Origin: CAZDGB01 sp964504645
GTDB taxonomy: Bacteria; Planctomycetota; Planctomycetia; Planctomycetales; Planctomycetaceae
Length of the DNA: 11,549 bases
Assembly: GCA_964504645.1 (NCBI GenBank)
Contig: CAZDGB010000242.1
Coordinates: forward strand, 1 to 11,549
Direction: 5' to 3'
The notes beneath the pieces were generated by a model that had not been told where the DNA came from, did no database searches, and saw only the letters and a list, made by a program, of their open reading frames with translations. The translations under genes were made by a program, and so were the position numbers. Below, piece after piece: positions 6,067-11,549 of the stretch; position 1 is the first letter of the stretch, and the number at the start of each line of letters is the position of its first letter.

Positions 6067-6906
6067 ATGCCTATCGTGTCCGGCGCACAGAATGATTCCT
6101 TCCAGCTCGGCGATCACCGGTTTACGAGCCGCTTGATCGTCGGCACCGGCAAATATACTACCCTGGAATTGATGCAGAAGTGCCTGGCAGCCGCGCACGC
6201 GGAGGTGGTTACCGTCGCCGTGCGGAGAGAGCGTCTGATCGATGCCGGCGGCCGCAATATTCTCGATTACATCGATCTTGCGAAGTACACGATTCTGCCG
6301 AACACCGCCGGCTGCTTCACCGCGGACGACGCCATCCGCGTGGCCCGGCTCGGCCGCGAGATTCTGCTCGGCCTCGAAAATCCCGGCGCCAACTGGGTAA
6401 AGCTCGAAGTCCTCGCCGACAAGAAGACGCTGCTGCCCGATCCCGTCGCCACGCTCGCCGCGACCGAGCAACTCGTGCGCGACGGTTTTCAAGTCCTCTG
6501 CTACACAACCGACGACCCCGTGACGGCGCGGCGGTTGAAGCAAGCCGGCGCGACGTCCGTGATGCCCGCCGGCAGCCCGATCGGCAGCGGGCAGGGCGTG
6601 CTCAACCCGAACAACATCCGCATCTGCCTCGAATATCTCAAGGAAGATGATCCGACGTACCCGGTGATCGTCGATGCCGGCGTCGGCACGGCGAGCGATG
6701 TCGCGTTCGCCATGGAACTCGGCTGCGACGGCGTGCTGCTCAACACGGGTATCGCCTCCGCGCAGGACCCGCTCCGCATGGCGACCGCCATGCATCAGGC
6801 CTGCCTTGCCGGCCGCAATGCCTGGTTCGCCGGCCGCATTCCCCGCAAACTCTACGCGACCGCGTCGAGCCCGGAATCCGGCGTCATCAGCCCCAGCTTG
6901 CGCTGA
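6067..6906 (+). CDS. thiG: Thiazole synthase ThiG
   Basis: This cytoplasmic (beta/alpha)8-barrel enzyme condenses deoxyxylulose 5-phosphate, dehydroglycine and the sulfur from ThiS thiocarboxylate to form the thiazole phosphate of thiamine. The 279-residue product matches the family throughout: FTSRLIVGTGKY at 19-30, ILPNTAGC at 76-83, and WVKLEVLAD at 110-118, where Lys112 is the expected Schiff-base lysine. The phosphate-binding segments PAGSPIGSGQG (167-177), GVGTASD and LLNTGIA follow. The C-terminus is slightly longer than in many homologues. It is the second gene of the thiSG unit. Confidence 0.96.
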   Translation: MPIVSGAQNDSFQLGDHRFTSRLIVGTGKYTTLELMQKCLAAAHAEVVTVAVRRERLIDAGGRNILDYIDLAKYTILPNTAGCFTADDAIRVARLGREILLGLENPGANWVKLEVLADKKTLLPDPVATLAATEQLVRDGFQVLCYTTDDPVTARRLKQAGATSVMPAGSPIGSGQGVLNPNNIRICLEYLKEDDPTYPVIVDAGVGTASDVAFAMELGCDGVLLNTGIASAQDPLRMATAMHQACLAGRNAWFAGRIPRKLYATASSPESGVISPSLR

Positions 6907-7048
6907 CGTGGTGACAACCGTCATCCGCATCACAACGCGCACATCCCGGATAACTCTCAGGAGTCGAACTCCGGCGATTGTTCGCGGGCAAATACGGCAT
7001 CCCCGCCGATGACTTGCGGCGTAGGCTTGCGAGAAGCCGGGGATTTCC

Positions 7049-7279
7049 ATGTCGAGCATTCCGAACATCACCACCGCCGGTCAGTCGCTGCAGGACGTGT
7101 GGAGCCGCGTCGGCAGCAAGGCGGAGGAATTGACGTCTGCCGTCGCGACGGGCGACGGCTCGTTCGTGCAAGCCGTCGTCGAACTGAAGGCTCTGAAACT
7201 TCAGGCTGACGCCGCCAGGATGGTCTTCAAAACGCTGCACGACATGGCCGGCGAACTCTTGACCCAGCCGCGGAAGTAA
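7049..7279 (+). CDS. Small helical protein of unknown function (76 aa)
   Basis: This 76-residue protein starts at ATG 7049, with a purine-rich ggggat about 6 nt upstream. It has no signal peptide or membrane segment. The N-terminus is Ser/Thr-rich (MSSIPNITTAGQSLQDVWSR). The second half, VVELKALKLQADAARMVFKT, continues into LHDMAGELL. The pattern of a helix ending in KTLHDMAGELL is reminiscent of the C-terminal helices of flagellar axial proteins (…KTADEMLGTLL), but this is only a superficial likeness and no flagellar gene is nearby. It follows thiG by 142 bp and ends just before a nested palindrome. I do not assign a function. Confidence 0.6.
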   Translation: MSSIPNITTAGQSLQDVWSRVGSKAEELTSAVATGDGSFVQAVVELKALKLQADAARMVFKTLHDMAGELLTQPRK

Positions 7280-7288
7280 CGCGTAGTC

Positions 7289-7350
7289 CGTAGGGTCCGC
7301 TGTGCGGACCGTTCGAGCGGCACGGACACAGATGGTCCGCACAGCGGACC
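7289..7350. terminator. Nested inverted repeat between convergent genes
   Basis: Two copies of a short palindrome, ggtccgctgtgcggacc (7294-7310) and ggtccgcacagcggacc (7334-7350), are exact reverse complements of each other. Each also folds alone with a 7-bp stem and a 3-nt loop. The match extends outward to 21 of 22 bases (7289-7310). The pair fills the gap between the plus-strand stop at 7279 and the minus-strand stop at 7351, so it can serve as a bidirectional terminator. There is no long T-tract, and it may equally be a dispersed genomic repeat. Confidence 0.65.
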
Positions 7351-8196
7351 TTACGTCTGCCACGTCGAGACGCCGAGCAGCTCTTTCATCTCGGCGAACG
7401 ACAACATTCGATCGGCCAGGCCGTCCACTCGTCCGGATTGCAGCAGCGCTTCGGCCAGCGCCCGCACGGCGAAGCCTGTTACGGCGAGCGTTTCGATCGG
7501 GGCGACGATGATCTTGAAGCCCAGCGCCGCGAGTTCGTCCGCCGAGAGAATCGGCGTCGCGCCGCCGGTCAGCATGTTGGCGAGTTGCGGCACTCGGATT
7601 TCGCGGCCGATCCGTTCCAACTCCTCGCGGCTTTGCGGCGCTTCGACGAAGCAGACATCGGCTCCGAGTTCCGCATATCGCTGGGCGCGGTCGATCGCCG
7701 CCGACAGTCCTTCGACGGCCCGCGCATCGGTGCGGGCGATGATCACGAAGTCCTCATTCGTTCGAGCCGACAGCGCCGCTTGAAGTTTGATGCACATCTC
7801 GTCCGCCGGGATGACGGCTTTCCCTGGAAAGTGGCCGCAGCGTTTCGGAAAGACCTGATCTTCCAGCAGCATTCCCACCGCGCCGGCCCGCTCGAATTCC
7901 CGCACCGTTCGCACGACGTTCGGCAGCGATCCGTAGCCCGTGTCGCCGTCGACAATCACCGGCACGCGGACGGCCCCAGCCATCCGCCGCGCGGCATCAG
8001 CCATCTCGGCCAGTCCCAGCAGACCGAGGTCCGGCAAACCGAACCCGCTCGCCGCGGCGCCGAACCCGCCGAGAAACAACAGCTCGATGCCGGCGGCTTC
8101 GCAAATCTTCGCCGTGAAGACGTCGTGTGCCGCAAGACTGCGGACGATTCCCGGCCGTTGAAGCAATTCGCGTAATTGTCGGGGGGAATCGGACAT
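7351..8196 (-). CDS. Isocitrate lyase/PEP mutase family enzyme
   Basis: A 281-aa cytoplasmic TIM-barrel enzyme that would cleave or form a C-C (or P-C) bond alpha to a carboxylate. Candidates are 2-methylisocitrate lyase-like, oxaloacetate decarboxylase-like or another 2,3-dimethylmalate-type lyase. Seen in the sequence: LAAHDVFTAKICEAAGIE near the start, the Mg-binding VDGDTGYGS at 82-90, LEDQVFPKRCGH at 111-122, and VIIARTDAR. The KRCGH motif with Cys120 is the isocitrate/methylisocitrate lyase signature and points to lyase rather than phosphonate mutase chemistry. The short length fits the methylisocitrate-lyase-like branch, not true glyoxylate-cycle isocitrate lyase. I chose ATG 8194-8196 because homology begins just inside it; the frame is open to 8457 but overlaps a terminator and the next gene. 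The substrate is not determinable here. Confidence 0.9.
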   Translation of the reverse strand: MSDSPRQLRELLQRPGIVRSLAAHDVFTAKICEAAGIELLFLGGFGAAASGFGLPDLGLLGLAEMADAARRMAGAVRVPVIVDGDTGYGSLPNVVRTVREFERAGAVGMLLEDQVFPKRCGHFPGKAVIPADEMCIKLQAALSARTNEDFVIIARTDARAVEGLSAAIDRAQRYAELGADVCFVEAPQSREELERIGREIRVPQLANMLTGGATPILSADELAALGFKIIVAPIETLAVTGFAVRALAEALLQSGRVDGLADRMLSFAEMKELLGVSTWQT

Positions 8197-8206
8197 CGCA
8201 TTGTTC

Positions 8207-8237
8207 TTAAAAAATACGACGCTTCTGCGAAGCGTCG
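8207..8237 (-). terminator. Intrinsic terminator after the phosphoesterase gene
   Basis: On the minus strand a perfect 9-bp stem (8229-8237 with 8217-8225) with the 3-nt loop gca begins directly after the stop codon at 8238-8240. It is followed by tattttttaag. The upstream phosphoesterase transcript should end here, leaving the lyase gene to be expressed from a promoter in this short gap or by read-through. Confidence 0.8.
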
Positions 8238-8732
8238 CTAAAGTTGTGTCAGCGCGACGAATCTCGCTTCGAGCGGCTGAGTTTCGAGGATCGCGACTGA
8301 GGGCTTGCCGAAGCTCCAACCGCTCGTTTCGCCGGGATTCAAAAAGAGTCGCCCGCGTTCGTCGTGCCACAATTCCGGCTTGTGGGTGTGGGCGTAGATA
8401 CAGACGTCGAAGTCCCCTTCGAGCGACTTCACGTGGCCGAGCATGTGCGTGATCCACAGCCGCGTGCCGTCGGGCGTCTTGAAGCAGAACGGCGGCTCGC
8501 CGATGGCGCCGAGGATTTTGAACCCCGCGGCCACGCCGATCCGGTTCCCCTCATTGTCCCCGAAGCACGCCAGCAGCGGGCAGCGCAGTTGCCGCAGCGG
8601 CGGCACGGCGAACGACGACACCAAATCGCCGGCGAAGATCACGAGCTCGCACGCTTCGCGATTGAAGACCTCCACCGCGGCCCGAATGTGATCCAAATGA
8701 TCGTGAGAATCCGCAAAGACGCCGATCCGCAT
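8238..8732 (-). CDS. Metallophosphoesterase, MJ0936/YfcE type
   Basis: This 164-aa single-domain calcineurin-like phosphoesterase should be a cytoplasmic metal-dependent phosphodiesterase. The full metal-ligand set is visible: D8 and H10 in FADSHDH, D36 in FAGDLV, N60 in FGDNEGN, H96 in WITHMLGH, and H115/H117 in AHTHKPE, followed by LNPG. The length is normal for the family. The start ATG at 8730-8732 places the first beta strand (MRIGVFADSH) at the very N-terminus, as in homologues. It is transcribed divergently from the DUF1501 gene. The biological substrate of most such planctomycete members is unknown. Confidence 0.92.
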   Translation of the reverse strand: MRIGVFADSHDHLDHIRAAVEVFNREACELVIFAGDLVSSFAVPPLRQLRCPLLACFGDNEGNRIGVAAGFKILGAIGEPPFCFKTPDGTRLWITHMLGHVKSLEGDFDVCIYAHTHKPELWHDERGRLFLNPGETSGWSFGKPSVAILETQPLEARFVALTQL

Positions 8733-8777
8733 AGTAGGTTCAACGTACCGGATTCAAACGGGCGGCAACAGCCCGAA

Positions 8778-8842
8778 GGTTAGCCGCGAGGCTCTGCGAG
8801 CGGAGCGCTCCGCTTCGCAAAGCCTCCGCGTCGCGGCTAACC
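8778..8842. repeat. Large cruciform-type palindrome between divergent genes
   Basis: A perfect 12-bp outer stem (ggttagccgcga at 8778-8789, tcgcggctaacc at 8831-8842) encloses further pairing: ggct 8790-8793 with agcc 8821-8824, tgcga 8795-8799 with tcgca 8815-8819, and the self-complementary cggagcgctccg at 8801-8812. It lies between the start codons of the phosphoesterase and DUF1501 genes, so it is not a simple terminator. GTTAGCCGCGA-type palindromes look like a dispersed planctomycete repeat. Confidence 0.7.
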
Positions 8843-8922
8843 CATGCACGACTCTTTGGGGCTTCCGTTCGGGGAAAAATCGGATAAGCTATCGTTGATC
8901 AATTTTTGACCGGAATTCGACG

Positions 8923-10323
8923 ATGGCTATCGATCCCCTTTCGCTGGAACTCACGCGGCGTCGGTTGCTGCAATTCGGCGGCGCCGGGGCCTTATCGCTC
9001 GGCGGATTGCTGCGGGCGGAATCGACCGGCTTGCCCGCGGCGGCGAAGATCAAGTCGTGCATCTTCGTCTTTTACTATGGTGGGCCAAGCCATCTCGATA
9101 CTTACGATCTGAAGCCTGAAGCGCCCAGCACCGTCCGCGGCGAGTTTCAACCGATCTCAACAAGCGTCCCCGGATTGCAAATCTGCGAACACTTGCCGCA
9201 CATGGCGAACGTGATGCACCGTTGCGCGCTAATCCGCAGCATGCACCACACGAATCGGCTCCACGACTCGGCATCGATCGAAACACACACCGGCCGGCAA
9301 GCCGCACAGGGTGACCGCGAAGAATTCGCTCCCATTCCACAGTTTTTCCCGTGCCACGGCGGGGCGCTGAGCTATCTCCGGCGCGACGAGCGGCTGGAGG
9401 TCGCCCACGCCGGCCTGCCGTTCGTCTTTCATAACGTCGTCGATACGCCGTGCCAGGGGGGCGGGTTCCTCGGCTCGGCGTTCGATCCGTTCCACATCAC
9501 GGTCGATCCGGAGAAGCGGCAATACACGGTGGAGGAACTGCTGCTGCGCCAGGAACTGCCGTCGCAGCGGATCGGACAGCGGCGCGATCTGCTGACCGCG
9601 CTGCGGCCGCAATTGCCGCTGGAAGAGAACTCGTCCACCGGGATCGAGCAGTTTTATCAGAAGGCGTATCAACTTCTCGGTTCGGAAAAAGTCCGTCGGG
9701 CTCTCGACTTGAGCGAAGAAACTGACTCCACGCGGGAACGCTACGGCGTCTATGCGACCACGCAACAAGGAGGCTCTGGCGGAGGAGAACATGGCTACGG
9801 TCGGCACATGCGCGGGCAGAACCTGCTGATCGCGCGGCGATTGGTCGAAGCCGGCGTGCCGTTCATCAATGTGTACGACTTCAAGCAGCAGGGCCAGAAC
9901 TGGGACGCGCACAACCAAAACTTCAAGCAGCACAAAGACCACTTGCTGCCCCCCGCGGAGAAGGCCCTCGCCGCATTGATCGGCGACCTCGAAGAACGCG
10001 GGCTGCTCGATTCGACGTTGATCGTCGCGACGGGCGAATTCGGCCGCACGCCGGTGATCAACGGCAACGCCGGCCGCGACCACTGGCCCGACTGCTACAC
10101 CGTACTGCTCGCCGGCGGCGGCGTGCAGGGAGGCGCAATCCACGGCGCGAGCGACGCTCTCGGCGCGTACCCCGCGAAAGACCCGGTGACGTGCGCCGAT
10201 CTCGCTGCGACGATTTACTGGTGCTTCGGCTTCGACCCGGCGCAGCTTGTGCGGGACCAACTCGGGCGGCCGTGGCATTTGGCCGATGGGAACGCGGTCA
10301 CGAGCGTCTTTGCGAGAAGTTAA
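8923..10323 (+). CDS. DUF1501 protein with Tat leader
   Basis: This 466-aa protein belongs to the DUF1501 family, which has a sulfatase/alkaline-phosphatase-like fold and is much expanded in Planctomycetes. A twin-arginine signal is present at the N-terminus (TRRRLLQFGGAGALSLGGLL, residues 11-30), so the folded protein should be exported. Family motifs are GGPSHLDTYDLKPEAP, FGRTPVINGNAGRDHWPDCY and GGGVQGGAIHGASD, and the typical ending is QLGRPWHLADGN. These proteins often sit beside DUF1549/DUF1553 cytochrome-type genes, but none is visible here and this one appears to stand alone. The role of the family is not established. The start ATG at 8923 gives the expected leader length, with only a weak GGA upstream. 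Confidence 0.94.
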   Translation: MAIDPLSLELTRRRLLQFGGAGALSLGGLLRAESTGLPAAAKIKSCIFVFYYGGPSHLDTYDLKPEAPSTVRGEFQPISTSVPGLQICEHLPHMANVMHRCALIRSMHHTNRLHDSASIETHTGRQAAQGDREEFAPIPQFFPCHGGALSYLRRDERLEVAHAGLPFVFHNVVDTPCQGGGFLGSAFDPFHITVDPEKRQYTVEELLLRQELPSQRIGQRRDLLTALRPQLPLEENSSTGIEQFYQKAYQLLGSEKVRRALDLSEETDSTRERYGVYATTQQGGSGGGEHGYGRHMRGQNLLIARRLVEAGVPFINVYDFKQQGQNWDAHNQNFKQHKDHLLPPAEKALAALIGDLEERGLLDSTLIVATGEFGRTPVINGNAGRDHWPDCYTVLLAGGGVQGGAIHGASDALGAYPAKDPVTCADLAATIYWCFGFDPAQLVRDQLGRPWHLADGNAVTSVFARS

Positions 10324-10389
10324 TTCACCTGTGCTTCGCGGGTTTCAATCGCACCTGCAACTTCGATCTGCTCCATTCCCACCGACGAA

Positions 10390-11058
10390 TCATCCAGCGG
10401 CAAGCGCAGGAGCATCAGCCCATTCGGCCGACAATCCACGCACAAGTTGTTCCAGTTTGCGATATGAGTCGGCCAACTCCGGACTATCCAGGCCGTGCAC
10501 CACTGTGTTGCGGGTTTGCTGGCAAGCGAGAGCGACATCGTATTGCTCCATGGATAGTTCTCCCATGGAGTAAAGGTGCTTAATGACAACCGAGGGAAAG
10601 AGGCGCTCGATCGGAAGATGCAACTGGATGGCATGCAGGCGCAGCATGCGTTCGAAGGCGATCCACAGAATTAGGTAGGCTGCCGTGTGATCGCCGGAAC
10701 TCTCAAGGCGCTGCGCTTGTTCAATTTCCGAGTTCACGTCCGTCCACGACAGAGTTTGCAGATCATTGCCGGGCAGTTCCTGGCTGATCACGTCTTCAGA
10801 CGTCACCAGCAAGAATCGCCACCCTTCGTGACACGAGATGTCCGCAGCCAACTTCTGAAGGCGTTCGACGGGCATACGGGCAGCAGACGATTTCGACTCT
10901 ATAATCAACCCTTGGTCGCCTTTCCGCACCACAAGATCAGGTTGATAGCCTGTGAGCGAGAATGGCGGCCGATCAATGACTTCGTATCCGGCGCGGACGT
11001 ACTTTTCCGCGAGTTCCTGAATCCTTTTCGCTTCGGATGAGGGGGTTGGAGCTGTCAT
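10390..11058 (-). CDS. Putative PD-(D/E)XK nuclease fused to a HEPN-like domain
   Basis: A 222-aa protein with two apparent domains. Residues about 10-100 look like a restriction-endonuclease-like fold: GYQPDLVVRKGDQGLIIESKS contains PD (Asp41) and E-x-K (Glu54, Lys56) at the spacing of a PD-(D/E)XK active site. It may belong to the archaeal-Holliday-junction-resolvase-like REase group. Residues about 110-210 are helical and contain RNTVVH (Arg183, His188), which matches the R-x4-6-H motif of HEPN RNases, preceded by a conserved-looking helix AAYLILWIAFERMLRLHAI. Both catalytic motifs look intact. It is the last gene of a minus-strand operon and its ATG overlaps the RusA-like stop by 4 nt (ATGA). 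A GAGGA lies 6 nt before the start. GC is lower than in the adjacent DUF1501 gene. Domain calls come from motifs only; a nuclease or toxin role is inferred. Confidence 0.7.
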   Translation of the reverse strand: MTAPTPSSEAKRIQELAEKYVRAGYEVIDRPPFSLTGYQPDLVVRKGDQGLIIESKSSAARMPVERLQKLAADISCHEGWRFLLVTSEDVISQELPGNDLQTLSWTDVNSEIEQAQRLESSGDHTAAYLILWIAFERMLRLHAIQLHLPIERLFPSVVIKHLYSMGELSMEQYDVALACQQTRNTVVHGLDSPELADSYRKLEQLVRGLSAEWADAPALAAG

Positions 11059-11453
11059 AGATATTCCTCAAGCGGCCGGGATAGTCCCAGTCTGACATAC
11101 ACGCATTCTTGCCGACTTGTCAGACCTGTCAATAGTGGTCCCGGCAGGTGCGTGATGTCGATATCGTCGTCCAGAAATCGGCGATGACTATCGACATCGG
11201 CGATCAAAGAGTCGTCGATCAGGATCAGACCAATTAAAGCGTCCTGAATCGGCTTGATAATATTGTCAATGTCCGGAGGAGCTTCGTCGCACAAGTAGAT
11301 CAATGTTAACTGGAAACTCCCGACTTGCAGCGCGGGCCCCAACCAAGTCTTGGCCGCTTCATTGCGGACAAAATTTTTCCACAATTGCAAATTTCGCCTC
11401 TTCGCCTGCAACGAAAGCGGCCGCTTCGGAATCAGAAATTCGAACGGAGTCAT
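11055..11453 (-). CDS. RusA-like Holliday junction resolvase family protein
   Basis: This 132-aa protein matches the RusA family, small dimeric Mg-dependent endonucleases that cut four-way DNA junctions and are common in prophages. The N-terminus FEFLIPKRPLSLQAKRR corresponds to the family's start. The signature PPDIDNIIKPIQDALIGLI is followed by DDSLIADV and supplies the acidic site: Asp61, Asp63, Lys67 and Asp80/81, with the D-x-D-N-x-x-K spacing of E. coli RusA. The length is normal. It overlaps the genes on both sides by 4 nt, so its translation is probably coupled to both. In this context it may act with the nuclease-HEPN protein rather than in phage recombination, since no other phage genes are in view. 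Confidence 0.82.
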   Translation of the reverse strand: MTPFEFLIPKRPLSLQAKRRNLQLWKNFVRNEAAKTWLGPALQVGSFQLTLIYLCDEAPPDIDNIIKPIQDALIGLILIDDSLIADVDSHRRFLDDDIDITHLPGPLLTGLTSRQECVYVRLGLSRPLEEYL

Positions 11454-11549
11454 TCATCGGCCCGCATTCGCGCAAAGAATCTCTCTAACTCTTCCTCCTC
11501 ACTCAATCCAGCGCCACCGTCACCGTTTTCAATTCGGTGTAATTCGCCA
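11450..11549 (-). CDS. C-terminal fragment of the first visible gene of the RusA-like operon
   Basis: The minus strand is open from the window edge to a TGA at 11450-11452, giving 32 residues, and overlaps the RusA-like ATG by 4 nt (ATGA). The other two frames here contain stops, which supports this frame. The visible tail is hydrophilic and acidic: a Gly-rich linker (ENGDGGAG), then LSEEEELERFFARMRADE, a charged helix. Such short charged C-terminal helices occur in many small regulators and antitoxins, but the fragment is too short to classify. The complete gene lies beyond the window. Confidence 0.55.
   Translation of the reverse strand, partial: GELHRIENGDGGAGLSEEEELERFFARMRADE

Noticed and set aside
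6025..7074. Minus-strand open frame (349 aa) opposite thiG
   Set aside because: It is fully antisense to thiG, is low complexity, and has no recognisable motif.
8197..8457. N-terminal extension of the isocitrate lyase family gene to 8457
   Set aside because: The extension crosses an intrinsic terminator and overlaps the phosphoesterase gene, and family homology begins at the ATG at 8196.
9229..10278. Minus-strand open frame (349 aa) opposite the DUF1501 gene
   Set aside because: It is the antisense shadow of a well-supported coding gene.

Overview
The window looks like a chromosomal piece of a Planctomycetes bacterium. The best evidence is a DUF1559 protein with a type IV prepilin-like N-terminus and a C-terminal H-X9-DG motif, plus a DUF1501 protein with a twin-arginine leader. 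Both families are greatly expanded in that phylum. Further support comes from the high GC, weak Shine-Dalgarno usage, and many single-gene units separated by palindromic repeats. No rRNA, tRNA or CRISPR array was seen.

Layout. (1) 1-216: the C-terminus of a plus-strand gene. (2) 217-2240: an accessory-looking stretch. It holds a 264-bp AT-richer non-coding segment bounded by perfect 19-bp inverted repeats, an unrecognised 289-aa minus-strand gene of lower GC, and a REP-associated tyrosine transposase (RAYT) lying between two 51-bp inverted REP-like palindromes. (3) 2238-2839: two tandem paralogous small membrane proteins sharing an N-terminal TTR-S---VWHW motif. (4) 2897-4053: two hairpins, then a sugar-type periplasmic-binding lipoprotein with no visible transporter partner. 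(5) 4054-4695: a long gap with no convincing gene. (6) 4696-5784: the DUF1559 protein and its intrinsic terminator. (7) 5847-6906: thiS and thiG, the sulfur carrier and synthase for the thiamine thiazole ring, followed by a 76-aa unknown protein. (8) 7289-8732: a nested palindrome between convergent genes, then an isocitrate lyase/PEP mutase family enzyme and an MJ0936/YfcE-type phosphoesterase on the minus strand, separated by a terminator. (9) 8778-8842: a large cruciform-type repeat between divergent genes. (10) 8923-10323: the DUF1501 protein. (11) 10390-11549: a minus-strand operon of three genes joined by 4-nt ATGA overlaps. In order these are an acidic C-terminal fragment cut by the window edge, a RusA-like Holliday-junction resolvase, and a protein that appears to fuse a PD-(D/E)XK nuclease domain to a HEPN-like RNase domain.

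The most notable content is the operon at the right end. Two nuclease folds encoded with tight translational coupling suggest a defence, toxin-antitoxin or mobile-element module, although the role is inferred and the first gene is incomplete. The second point of interest is the RAYT with its own REP pair, next to an IR-bounded segment that carries a 14-bp fragment of the same REP sequence at one end. The rest is mostly ordinary planctomycete housekeeping and lineage-specific gene content.
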